Below, one piece after another: positions 10,768-21,159 of a stretch of DNA of 64,000 bases; positions within the stretch are counted from its first letter, which is position 1; every line of letters starts with the position of its first letter. The notes under the pieces were generated by a model, which saw nothing but the letters and a program-made list of their open reading frames with translations, ran no database searches and was not told where the DNA came from. The stretch comes from Zizania palustris. Its lineage: Eukaryota; Streptophyta; Magnoliopsida; Poales; Poaceae. Both the position numbers and the translations under genes were made by a program. Location: NCBI GenBank assembly GCA_019279435.1, contig JAAALK010000289.1, forward strand, positions 53,876,140 through 53,940,139. The letters run 5' to 3'.

Positions 10768-13700
10768 TCAAAGGCTTTCCAATAAACCCATGCCGGCAAC
10801 ATGTTCTTGAAAAATATTGGGAGGTAAGCCTTTAGTTAACGGATCCGCAAGCATTTTCTTAGTACTTATATGCTCCAAATTAATGGTGTGATCCTGGACT
10901 CTTTCTCTCACCACAAGATACTTAAGGTCAATGTGCTTGGCAGCCCCACTTGACTTATTGTTGTGTGAGAAGAAAACTGTGGCTTTATTATCGCAGTATA
11001 ATGTTAGTGGTTTACTTATGCTGTCCACCACTCTTAAACCGGGGATAAAATTTTTAAGCCACATGGCCTGCCCCACAGCCTCATAACATGCCATAAACTC
11101 AGCGTACATCGTAGAGGATGTAGTGATCGTTTGTTTGCAACTTCTCCACGATATGGCTCCACTTGCAAGCATGAAGACATATCCTGATGTGGATTTTTGA
11201 GAGTCTGCACATCCTGCAAAATCAGCATCTGAATAACCAATTACCTCAAGGTTATCAGTTCTTTTGTACGTTAGCATGTAATGTTTAGTTTCTTGCATAT
11301 AACGCAAGACTTTCTTAGTGGCCTTCCAGTGCTTCAATCCTGGATTAGATTGAAATCTGCCAAGTAGCCCGGTAATAAATGCTAAATCAGGACGTGTGCA
11401 TACTTGAGCATACATAATGCTTCCAACAGCTGAAGCATAAGGAATCGACTTCATTTGATCGATCTCTAATTGATTCCTTGGACTTTGGAATGCTCCAAGC
11501 TTATCACCCTTTACCACTGGGGCAGCCGTACCAGAACAGTTATGCATATTATATCTCTTAAGCACCTTTTCAATATATGCCTTTTGAGATAATCCAAGCA
11601 TACTTTTAGTTCTGTCTCGATAAATTTCTATGCCCAAAACATAAGAGGCATCACCTAAGTCCTTCATATCAAAATATGATGATAGAAATCCCTTTGTCTC
11701 ATGCAGTAAATTTTTATCACTGCTCGCTAATAGGATGTCATCCACATATAATACTAGGATGATGAACATACTCCCCTTGGTCTTTATATATATACAATTG
11801 TCCACTTGATTTTCAATGAAGCCAAATTTCTTAACGACTTCATCAAACTTAAGGTACCACTGTCTGGATGCTTGTTTCAATCCATAAATGGATTTCTTAA
11901 GTCTGCATCCCATATGTTCCTTGCCTTCTACAACAAAACCTTCTGGTTGAGCCATGTACACATTTTCTTGCAAGTCACCATTAAGGAATGCAGTTTTAAC
12001 ATCCATTTGGTGTAACTCTAGATCATAATGAGCTACAAGTGCCATTACAATTCTGAATGAATCCTTCTTGGAGACAGGAGAGAAGGTCTCGGTATAGTCA
12101 ATTCCTTCTTTTTGAGTAAAGCCCTTAGCTACAAGCCTTGCCTTGAACCTTTCAATCTTCCCCTTGGAGTCATATTTAGTTTTGTAGACCCATTTACAGC
12201 CTACCTTCTTGACTCCATCGGGAATTTCTACTAAGTCCCAAACATCATTAGAGCTCATAGATCTTAACTCATCCTCCATAGCCTCAATCCATTTTTGTGA
12301 ATTTTCACTCATCATGGCCTCTTTATATGAAGCTGGATCATCCATTTTCCCTATGTCGTTTACGTCTTCACTTATGTACACGACATAGTCGTTAGGAATG
12401 GCACTTCTTCTTTCACGTAGTGATCTTCTTATGGGTTGAGGTTCATTATTTTCTTCATGGGACTGTTGAGGCTCCACCTCTTGTTCATTATCAGGTGGGG
12501 CCTCATTTGTCCCGGAACCCTCAATTTGTTGCTCGTCCACTATAGGTGCATCCTCAGTTTCAATAATTGCAGGTGCAGCGCCAATATTTTCAGTTGAAGG
12601 CGCGGTACCTGCATGAGGTGCAACTACAGTTGTAGGGATAAAATCATCATGATTCATCGGTGAGGAATCAAAGTTCCGAACCTCTTTAAGATCAATCTCC
12701 CTTGGAACTGAGCTTACATCACACTCCAAGAACACTGCATGTCTTGTATCAGTAAATTTTGTGGTACGGTCTGGACAATAAAATCGATAACCCTTGGACC
12801 TTTCGGGATATCCAATGAAATGACAGCTTATAGTCTTGGGATCTAATTTCCCAATTTGTGGATTAAATATTTTGGCCTCTGCCGGACAGCCCCACACATG
12901 GAAATAATTTATGCTAGGCTTCCTACCAGTCCACAATTCATAAGGGGTCTTAGGGACTGATTTACTTGGAACACAGTTAATTATGTGTGCGGCAGTTTTT
13001 AACGCCTCCATCCACAAACTCAATGGCAATGTAGAATTACTAAGCATACTTCGCACCATATCCATTAGAGTGCGGTTTCGCCTTTCAGCTACACCATTTT
13101 GCTGCGGTTCATAAGGCAGCGAGTACTGAACGACTATGCCATTCAGTTGTAAGAATTTCGCAAAAGGGCCAGGAATTTGTCCATAAGGGGTATGTCTCCC
13201 ATAATATTCTCCTCCTCGGTCTGATCTTACCACTTTAATTTTAACATTATGCTGATTTTCTACTTCAGCCTTAAATATTTTAAATTTTTCAAGAGCCTCA
13301 GATCGTTCACGTATGGGATAAATGTAACCATACCGGGAGAAATCATCGGTGAAAGTAATGAATGAGTTATAACCATCCACCGTTGTAACATTAAAGGGAC
13401 CACATATGTCGGTGTGAATAATTTCTAAGACACCCGAACTACGTGTAGCTCCATCTTTCTTGATATGCTTTACAAATTTTCCTTTAATACATTCCACGCA
13501 ATGGTCTAAATCAGAAAAGTCAAGTGGCTGGAGTATCTCTTCCTTAATGAGACGCTCCATTCTCCCCCTCGAAATATGGCCTAAACGACAGTGCCATAAT
13601 TTCGAAGAAGTCTCATTTTCACTAGTACTTCTCTTACGCTTATTTGTGACATCGCACACATTCATCACAGGGAAGTCAGTAAGGGATAACATATAGAGCA

Positions 13701-14967
13701 TTCCTTGCCTAGGAGCAAGGCCAACAACTTTATTATTATGTTTAATAATGCACTTATTGTTCCCAAAGACACACTCATAACCCTCATCTTCTAACAAAGC
13801 GACAGAAATTAAGTTTCTCTGTAATGAGGGTACAAATAAAACATTATTTAAAATGAGTGTAAACCCGCCATGAAGTTCTAATGGGAGAGTCCCGACGGCT
13901 TCAACCTTCGCTTCACGCCCATCAGCCACTTTGAGATTTCTCTCCCCTCTTGTGGTCCGGGCGCCAAGGAATCCCTGTGATGAATTCGTGACGTGCACAG
14001 TGGCACCAGAATCAATCCACCACGTGTTTAAGGAATAATAAGTAAAGAAGGACTCGTTAATGAAAGAAATTATGTCATCATTACCTTTCTTAGCGAGCCA
14101 TGCCTTAAATTCAGAACAGTCCCTTCTTATGTGCCCCCAATCCTTACAATGGAGACACCTAGGACCCTTCTTCTCTTTTGAGGCATCTTCCTCCTTAGGA
14201 GCTTCTTTCTTGGGGGGATCATAAGGCTTCTTCCCTTTTCCTTTCTTGTAATGAGAAGCTTTCCCACTAATCTTGCCATGACCAAAATTTTTCTTCAGAT
14301 CTTGACTTATGAGATTTATAAAGTCTTTATTCTCAGCCCTGAGCCTTTCCTCTTCTTGGCTACATTTTGCAATCAGTTCAGCCAAGGACCACTTCTTATC
14401 GCTCCCATTATAATTAATCTTGAAGTTGTCAAAAACACCGGGGAGCGACAACATAATGTAGTGGACAAGATATGGCTCTGGAAGAGGCATCTCAAGATCC
14501 TTCAATTTGTTGGAGACATCAATTAACTTAAGGATGTGCTCCCTCACACTTCCACGTCCATCATACTTAGCATGCATCATTTTTGTCATGAGCATGCTAA
14601 CATTAGCTTTAGAGGATCCTTGGAAGTGTTCCTCAATTTTGGCCATGAACTCCTTTGCACTTGATGGAGTCTTGGGAAGAGCCCCTCTTATGGCAGGGTT
14701 GATAGAGTGGTCCATGATCATTAATGCCACTCTATCAGACCTCTCCCATTGGGCTTTAGCCTTTTCATATTCAGCCATACGGTGTATCAAGGTGGCATCA
14801 TTATCACCTTCACTTACTGGTACAACAGGCTTGTCTTCACGAAAGGAGTGATCTCGGTCCATAATGGCCAAGATTAGCATTAGTTCACCCTTCCACTTAG
14901 TGAAGTTAGTTCCCCCTAGCTTTTCAACACCGTTCATGTAGGTAACGATGCTGGAGGGCGTCATCAC
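10768..14967 (-). CDS. Ty1-copia Gag-Pol polyprotein, intact
   Basis: One uninterrupted frame of 1,399 residues. Gag with a UBN2/DUF4219-like start (KLGGTNFTKWKGELMLIL) and zinc knuckle CLHCKDWGHIRRDC at 271-284; aspartic protease WIDSGA at 317-322; pre-integrase finger LWHCRLGH at about 457; integrase core with Asp in HTDICGPF (about 520), Asp in RSDRGGEY (about 583) and Glu in NGVAERRN (about 628); reverse transcriptase with YVDD at about 1074-1077; RNase H with GYSDADFAGC at about 1244, ending near 1399. Domain order PR-INT-RT-RH is diagnostic of Copia. All key residues are present and no stop interrupts, which with near-identical LTRs suggests recent activity. It resembles TNT1-94-type polyproteins; I do not assign a named lineage. 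The start chosen is the first ATG of the frame (MMTPSS). Confidence 0.95.
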   Translation of the reverse strand: MMTPSSIVTYMNGVEKLGGTNFTKWKGELMLILAIMDRDHSFREDKPVVPVSEGDNDATLIHRMAEYEKAKAQWERSDRVALMIMDHSINPAIRGALPKTPSSAKEFMAKIEEHFQGSSKANVSMLMTKMMHAKYDGRGSVREHILKLIDVSNKLKDLEMPLPEPYLVHYIMLSLPGVFDNFKINYNGSDKKWSLAELIAKCSQEEERLRAENKDFINLISQDLKKNFGHGKISGKASHYKKGKGKKPYDPPKKEAPKEEDASKEKKGPRCLHCKDWGHIRRDCSEFKAWLAKKGNDDIISFINESFFTYYSLNTWWIDSGATVHVTNSSQGFLGARTTRGERNLKVADGREAKVEAVGTLPLELHGGFTLILNNVLFVPSLQRNLISVALLEDEGYECVFGNNKCIIKHNNKVVGLAPRQGMLYMLSLTDFPVMNVCDVTNKRKRSTSENETSSKLWHCRLGHISRGRMERLIKEEILQPLDFSDLDHCVECIKGKFVKHIKKDGATRSSGVLEIIHTDICGPFNVTTVDGYNSFITFTDDFSRYGYIYPIRERSEALEKFKIFKAEVENQHNVKIKVVRSDRGGEYYGRHTPYGQIPGPFAKFLQLNGIVVQYSLPYEPQQNGVAERRNRTLMDMVRSMLSNSTLPLSLWMEALKTAAHIINCVPSKSVPKTPYELWTGRKPSINYFHVWGCPAEAKIFNPQIGKLDPKTISCHFIGYPERSKGYRFYCPDRTTKFTDTRHAVFLECDVSSVPREIDLKEVRNFDSSPMNHDDFIPTTVVAPHAGTAPSTENIGAAPAIIETEDAPIVDEQQIEGSGTNEAPPDNEQEVEPQQSHEENNEPQPIRRSLRERRSAIPNDYVVYISEDVNDIGKMDDPASYKEAMMSENSQKWIEAMEDELRSMSSNDVWDLVEIPDGVKKVGCKWVYKTKYDSKGKIERFKARLVAKGFTQKEGIDYTETFSPVSKKDSFRIVMALVAHYDLELHQMDVKTAFLNGDLQENVYMAQPEGFVVEGKEHMGCRLKKSIYGLKQASRQWYLKFDEVVKKFGFIENQVDNCIYIKTKGSMFIILVLYVDDILLASSDKNLLHETKGFLSSYFDMKDLGDASYVLGIEIYRDRTKSMLGLSQKAYIEKVLKRYNMHNCSGTAAPVVKGDKLGAFQSPRNQLEIDQMKSIPYASAVGSIMYAQVCTRPDLAFITGLLGRFQSNPGLKHWKATKKVLRYMQETKHYMLTYKRTDNLEVIGYSDADFAGCADSQKSTSGYVFMLASGAISWRSCKQTITTSSTMYAEFMACYEAVGQAMWLKNFIPGLRVVDSISKPLTLYCDNKATVFFSHNNKSSGAAKHIDLKYLVVRERVQDHTINLEHISTKKMLADPLTKGLPPNIFQEHVAGMGLLESL

Positions 14968-16371
14968 TGATCAAATAAATAATGAATGATTAGTAAGGTA
15001 AAATTGACATAAATAAAGCATGTAATTAACCTACGTTGGCTTGATTAATTAAACATGCACCAAAATCACACATGAAAATACTTCGCATCACCGTTGGGCA
15101 GAAACGAAATATTCATAAACAGTGCGTAGAACACATAAATAAATCAGCTTTGGCCAGAAATTATTTATACGCAATAACATAATCCCATAATGCAAGTAAA
15201 TCATAAACAATCTCTAAATAAATTTCCCGTTGGTTCCATTTATTCAGAGACATCATCAGAGAATTTTCTAGGAATTTTACATGATTTTCCATTGCAAATA
15301 TAATCAATTATGCAATTTATACGAATGAAACAGAAGGAAAAAGAGTCTGGTAAAACAATCTGGAAACATAAATCAGTAACATACTGAATTTTATCACAGG
15401 CCGAAAAAAAATAGCCGGCAAACGCAGGCCGGATTCAGCCCAGTCTGTCTCAGGACGTTGCGCACCCGTCTGGGCTGACAGCCCATAAAGTCAGCTCCCT
15501 CGGTCCCTAGAGATCTGAACCGTTCAACATGATCGACGGTTCTTATCGCGCGCGCCTGGAACAAAACCAATACTTGACATCATCCCGAACCCTAACTTCA
15601 TTTCACTTTCTCCCTCACCCAGTTATTGCCGTGCGGCGCGAGGCAAGCGAAAAAATTGTGTGCGAGGCGCAGTAGAGCGGGTGTCGCTGGTGCGCTCGTC
15701 ACTGGGGCTTCTGTCAGGAGGAAACCCTGGAGAGCAACGTGTGCTGTTGCAGGTACGATGGGACCAAATCCGACAGCTAATGGGAGCACTCCCAATCCAG
15801 CAGCGACCACGGCAGCACGTTATGCCATGGAGCTCAAATCAAAACCGGCGCAGCCGTTGGAAAAACCCGCATCATGGAGAAGCCAGGGGCCAGATAAGTC
15901 CCGCATTACAATATTATGGTTTAGGTTTTTTTTTTTTTTTTGGATTTCACAGGCTTCCGCCGAACTATGATTAGCAACCGAGGGATTATTCCTTTCATTT
16001 TTTTTTAATCCTCGTTCTTCATGCTAACCGAGCTTTATCCCCCAAAAAAACTTAAGCATAGACCCCAAACCGAGAAAGGGCTAATCTCAGTTGATTAAAA
16101 CTAACCCTAACCATAAACAAGATCTTCTTGACGTGCAACCATAAAATTAATTCACTAAATAAACAATTAACAGTAACCTAATCATGCATAATCAACTATT
16201 AACCGAGAGCAATTAGGCATGACAGGACATCAATCAACTAGAATTAGGCCTAATCAGTGACGTTAACCCAAATAAAACATAATATTACTTCATCAACCAA
16301 TCAACCGAGGCAATAAAACGTAAACCTCTAGGCACAGGATCATTCTAAGGTTCAAGATCCAGACTAGCATG
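14968..16371 (-). other. Copia leader between primer-binding site and gag
   Basis: About 1.4 kb without a convincing frame. A GC-rich island (15420-15870) has overlapping ORFs on both strands that look like chance, and poly-T runs occur near 15920 and 15995. It probably holds packaging signals and the gag leader. Confidence 0.6.
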
Positions 16372-16383
16372 GCTCTGATACCA
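16372..16383 (-). other. Copia primer-binding site
   Basis: TGGTATCAGAGC on the minus strand, the classic plant copia site complementary to the 3' end of initiator methionine tRNA, two bases after the 5' LTR. It fixes element orientation and LTR boundary. Confidence 0.92.
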
Positions 16384-16385
16384 CA

Positions 16386-16936
16386 TGTTAGACCATAATC
16401 ATAATGCCAGATCTAGTCTAGAAGCATGAACACATTAAGAACACTACATTAGGCGGAAAGTGTTACCCTGTCCAAGAGCTTGATCGTCGGCCATTTTGGT
16501 TGTTGGTGGAGAGGAAACAGAGGCAGCAACGGCGTTGGCCTGACGGTGTTGTTGCCGGATCAAGTCCCTCCTCCCTTCGGGGCGCCACCGGCACTGTCCG
16601 GGGACGGATCTTGAGGTCGCCGTCGCCACGATGATGGGCAGCGACCTTCAGATCGATCCAGCGCCCTTTTGGATCGGTGTTTAGGAAATATGGGGTGGTT
16701 TCAACAGAATGAGAACCGTTAGCCTCAAAATGTCGCCTTCCACCCCTTTTATATATGGCGCTGTTCGATCTGGGACCGCAACCATGGAGTTGATTGCACC
16801 TCCGATCATGGCGCGCATTTAGTGGACCTTGATCAGGCTTTCCATAACCGAAAGAATCAATCTGTTTCCATTTTATTTGTTTCCCGAAATTTACTGATTC
16901 CTTATTTTCGTTTGCCTGACAGATCACTTTCCAACA
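16386..16936 (-). repeat. Copia 5' LTR, full length (551 bp)
   Basis: Ends TG...CA on the minus strand: it starts TGTTGGAAAGTGATC at 16936 and ends GGTCTAACA at 16386, two bases before the primer-binding site. It directly abuts the duplicated RPP30 upstream fragment at 16937. Confidence 0.9.
16746..16755 (-). promoter_or_regulatory. TATA box of the copia 5' LTR
   Basis: TATATAAAAG on the minus strand, about 180 bp from the LTR start. This places transcription start near 16720 and U3 upstream of it. The same box is in the 3' LTR near 10390. Confidence 0.7.
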
Positions 16937-18257
16937 GGGCGGCGATAGGAGGATGAGGGCGACGGGATGCGGCCGGGAGACGCCGGGGCGGCGAGATGCG
17001 GCCGAAGGATGCCGGGGCGGCGGGAGGCGGAAAGCCGGAAAGTGGACGCCGGGCTGGAGACGTAGTGGGGGCGGCTGACCGCTGACGTGGGTTGGGTACT
17101 GAGCGGTGGGAGAAGAGTTGTGGACGAAGAGCTAGGTTTTATTCTTAAAAAAATGAACATTTCCTAATAGATTGGGCCGGAAGCGAGTGAAATATTGGAT
17201 TCGTGTCTGCCCCGGTTTTATTTGGGCTGACCTGATGAAACCACTGAATTGAAAACGAACATGACCCTGGTCTCGTCGGATCAGTAACTACCCCTAACAT
17301 AAATCAACCGTAATTTATTGACTAGATCAAACGATAATATAAAATAGGGTTAATTGGACATGTAATTATAATTCCGTTAAAGAGAAATCAGCATATATTA
17401 ATTATTAACTAGATCAACGTTTGGATGATTTCTCACGTCAAACTCTTAATTAGAGATAATTTGAACAGGCAACATGTGCTATAAGCAGAAACATAATTGA
17501 CCACTCTTAAAAAAATATTTGTGATGTTTAGTTGACGGTAATGTAACGCTGATTGAATTAATTACAGTGTTAAAGAATAACAATGTAACTGATTATTGAA
17601 TTTGTAAGTGTAATGAATTTTGTTTACAATACAGTGTTTGGTTGACAAATGTAACGCGTTCTATTTACATTACAGTGTTTGATTGATAATATATCAAATT
17701 ACTACATTTTGAACAAATAATTAGCGAGGAGCCCATGTATCAAATTACAAATGTCAGATATAAGTTATTCAAAATACAAGTACAAGTTGACAAGTCGGCA
17801 AAACAGAAACTTTTCTAGCAATTGCAAATTCATTACAACAAAAAAAACTTACAATTCGGTCTAAACAATACTATTCAAAGTCATGTATGCAAGTAGCCGA
17901 GAAACCAGAAACAAAATCGATAAAAACTACATAAAAACATACACTTTACAATGTTCAGAATTTTACAAGCACTAACTTATATATTTAAACATTTGATTGA
18001 TATGCTGAAACTCTATATTGAACCATCACTGTTTTGAACTACGAAAACCCACCAAGAGGCTGCAAACTTCAATTGGAATCGTGAGTCTTGCCCCTCCTAC
18101 TCTGGTAACATCATGTCAAAGTAACATTTTTAAATGAGTAAAGAAATGAACAGGGGAAATTTGAAGTTGTTGTCCTATAGAGTATTTGAATAAGCCTTAA
18201 GCACTTATGCTGATGTGTTATTTTGGATGACTGCATAAAAATGTTGCAAATCCATAT

Positions 18258-18746
18258 TGTTAGCGCAAAAGATTGTGCCAACAGGTTCTCTGTAATCAAG
18301 AACAAACAAACAGTGTGCTTGTACTTAAGAACTTACTCAAGCCTCCGTACTGGATAATAACTCAAGTAGTCCGAATCTGTGTATTAAATGATCGGGGGAT
18401 CCCCTTTTACAGGGTAGAGAGGGGGGTATTTATAGGCAAAAACGTCTAAGGAAAAGACCTAATTACTCCTAGATTACAATCGACATCGTGGGACTGTTCA
18501 GTACCCGGAGCAAGGTTAAATAAGGTAAAACTCTCCAATACGAATGGATAAGCCAGACATTTTATCAATCTTGTCGCCCTGCTTCGGAGCCTCCGTATCC
18601 TGTGGAGGGTTCCTCAGGACGTCATATCGAGGCACCCTTCGGCTTGACGCCTCCCCCTTCGAATAAGAGCCCCCCAGCTTCGAAGCTTAAGGAATCTTTG
18701 AGTTATTGATCTCTAAGTCTTCCAAGTGAAGCAATTTCCCCCAATA
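18258..18746 (-). mobile_element. 3' LTR of Gypsy element A (copy 2)
   Basis: Duplicate of the LTR at 7984-8472, carried in the second segmental copy. It is the left end of what remains of element A (18258 to about 26480): LTR, antisense ORF, 116-bp repeats, then the 3' half of pol. The 5' half of pol, gag and the 5' LTR of A are absent. Confidence 0.8.
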
Positions 18747-21159
18747 GTAGCCCCTCGAATACGCCTCTCTGTATGTAACCTGCACAGAAGGAAGGCAGTA
18801 TACGGAAGGAATATTTTCATATTCGGAGACTTAGAGAGAATTTGAACACATTACAGCTCTTCGGAGGATTTCAAATCCATGGAGCTTGGACTCCCTCTCC
18901 AGGCTTCCTACGCAGTAGGAACATATCGTAGGAAGGAAAACCGCTTCGAAGCACAAACGTCGTGAGGAAAACACTGGATTATAGCCATTACAACGCAAGT
19001 AGTCGTTACGCCCAGTAAAAGGTAACGGTCGATTTTTACGGCGATTACACACCGTTCCACTTTCTGGACCCACCTGTCAGTGGCGGGAGCCAAACCTGCG
19101 ATGTGAATGCAATCGAAGCGTAGCAATCGGCGAGTGGTTATAAAAGGGAAAACAAAAGTTACTCGAAACTTTTTACCGCACTTAGCACTCGCGATTCACT
19201 TTCCTCAACCTCCAATCTCTCCATCTTTCGAGCAAATGGCGAGAACCAGCCACACTGTCCCAGCGACGGCAAGCACTCTGGCGCAGAGGCAAGCGTGGGC
19301 CGCCTCAGCGGCGGCGGCAATGGAGGGGACTTCGGGCGGCGCCTGGCCTAAGAACCCTCGGGAGCTCCGCCCGCCTTCCAAGAAGTAGATTTCCGAGAGC
19401 TTCCTCATCGGTCAATCTACGAGCACCGCCGAATCCATCGAGGAGGCCGTAGAAGGGAAACTGGGAGCTGGGCTGAGGACTCGGGTCCTAGGATCAGAAT
19501 CGACCCCGAGGCCGCGAAGTGGAGAAGTAGTAGTCTTCGAGGTGTTCTTCGAAGCCGGCTTGGGGCTTCCAGCCATCGACTTTTTGGCGGAGGTACTGGA
19601 CCTGTTTCACATTACATTACCTCAGTTGTCACCCAATGTCGTCGCCCGCCTGGCTATCTTCGAGTGGGTGCTACGGATCGAAGGGTGCGAAGGACGCTCA
19701 GAGATCTTCGCCGCAACTCACGAAGCCATCTGCCAGCCGAAGCCATAGGATGGTATTGGATAATAACTCAAGTAGTCCGAATCTGTGTATTAAATGATTG
19801 GGGGATCCCCTTTTACAGGGTAGATAGGGGGGTATTTATAGGCAAAAATGTCTAAGGAAAAGACCTAATTACCCCAAGATTACAATCGACATCGCGGGAC
19901 TGTTCAGTACCCGGAGCAAGGTTAAATAAGGTAAAACTCTCCAATACGAATGGATAAGCCAGACATCTTATCAATCTTGTCGCCCTGCTTCGGAGCCTCC
20001 GTATCCTGTGGAGGGTTCCTCAGGACGTCATATCGAGGCACCCTTCGGCTTGACGCCTCCCCCTTCGAATAAGAGCCCCCCAGCTTCGAAGCTTAAGGAA
20101 TCTTTGAGTTATTGATCTCTAAGTCTTCCAAGTGAAGCAATTTCCCCCAATAGTAGCCCCTCGAATACGCCTCTCCGTATGTAACCTGCACAGAAGGAAG
20201 GCAGTATACGGAAGGAATATTTTCATATTCGGAGACTTAGAGAGAATTTGAACACATTACAGCTCTTCGGAGGATTTTAGATCCATGGAGCTTGGACTCC
20301 CTCTCCAGGCTTCCTACGCAGTAGGAACATATCGTAGGAAGGAAAACCGCTTCGAAGCACAAACGTCGTGAGGAAAACACTGGATTATAGCCATTACAAC
20401 GCAAGTAGCTGTTACGCCCAGTAAAAGGTAACGGTCGATTTTTATGGCGATTACACACCGTTCCACTTTCTGGACCCACCAGTCAGTGGCGGGAGCCAAA
20501 CCTGCGATGTGAATGCAATCGAAGCGTAGCAATCGGCGAGTGGTTATAAAAGGGAAAACAAAAGTTACTCGAAACTTTTTACCGCACTTAGCACTCGCGA
20601 TTCACTTTCCTCAACCTCCAATCTCTCCATCTTTCGAGCAAATGGCGAGAACCAGCCACACTGTCCCAGCGACGGCAAGCACTCTGGCGCAGAGGCAAGC
20701 GTGGGCCGCCTCAGCGGCGGCGGCAATGGAGGGGACTTCGGGCGGCGCCTGGCCTAAGAACCCTCGGGAGCTCCGCCCGCCTTCCAAGAAGTAGATTTCC
20801 GAGAGCTTCCTCATCGGTCAATCTACGAGCACCGCCGAATCCATCGAGGAGGCCGTAGAAGGGAAACTGGGAGCTGGGCTGAGGACTCGGGTCCCAGGAT
20901 CAGAATCGACCCCGAGGCCGCGAAGTGGAGAAGTAGTAGTCTTCGAGGTGTTCTTCGAAGCCGGCTTGGGGCTTCCAGCCATCGACTTTTTGGCGGAGGT
21001 ACTGGACCTGTTTCACATTACATTACCTCAGTTGTCACCCAATGTCGTCGCCCGCTTGGCTATCTTCGAGTGGGCGCTACGGATCGAAGGGTGCGAAGGA
21101 CGCTCGGAGATCTTCGCCGCAACTCATGAAGCCATCTGCCAGCCGAAGCCATAGGATGG
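18348..21159. repeat. 1,406-bp internal tandem duplication of element A, complete pair
   Basis: Here both units are complete: 18348-19753 and 19754-21159, exact offset 1,406. Only the second unit continues into the rest of the antisense ORF. The joint between units reads ggatggt then attggataataac, with no clear microhomology. Confidence 0.9.
19236..19748 (+). pseudogene. Antisense-ORF fragment of element A (copy 2)
   Basis: Copy of the fragment at 8962-9474 in the second segment. It has the same internal TAG (19386-19388) and the same truncation, plus one base change near 19698 that is silent for the overall reading. Non-functional. Confidence 0.75.

Larger units (their letters stand above)
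10098..16936 (-). mobile_element. Ty1-copia retrotransposon, nearly complete, 3' LTR truncated
   Basis: Order on the minus strand: 5' LTR (16936-16386), primer-binding site, leader of about 1.4 kb, gag-pol (14967-10768), polypurine tract, 3' LTR (10578 to about 10098). The two LTRs differ at only about two sites over 476 aligned bases (one T indel near 10138/16497 and one G/A near 10511/16868), so the insertion is young. The right flank starts gggcg; the left flank is unrelated and no target duplication is present, because the left end is a recombination joint. Confidence 0.93.
16937..20376. repeat. Large direct duplication, copy 2
   Basis: Second copy of 6663-10102. It starts directly after the terminal CA of the copia LTR. 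Unlike copy 1 it runs on without a break at its right end into the rest of Gypsy element A, so this copy has the original right-hand continuation. It carries an RPP30 upstream fragment without any RPP30 coding sequence. Confidence 0.95.

Noticed and set aside
15598..15974. Overlapping ORFs on both strands in the copia leader
   Set aside because: Chance frames in a GC-rich island, out of the gag-pol frame, with no recognisable motif.
16372..16383. tRNA-related sequence as a tRNA gene
   Set aside because: Only the 12-base primer-binding site is present; no cloverleaf.
16937..17160. Second RPP30 gene copy
   Set aside because: Only the leader/upstream part is duplicated. The open frame ends in the copia LTR and contains none of the MAPSGFFF coding region.
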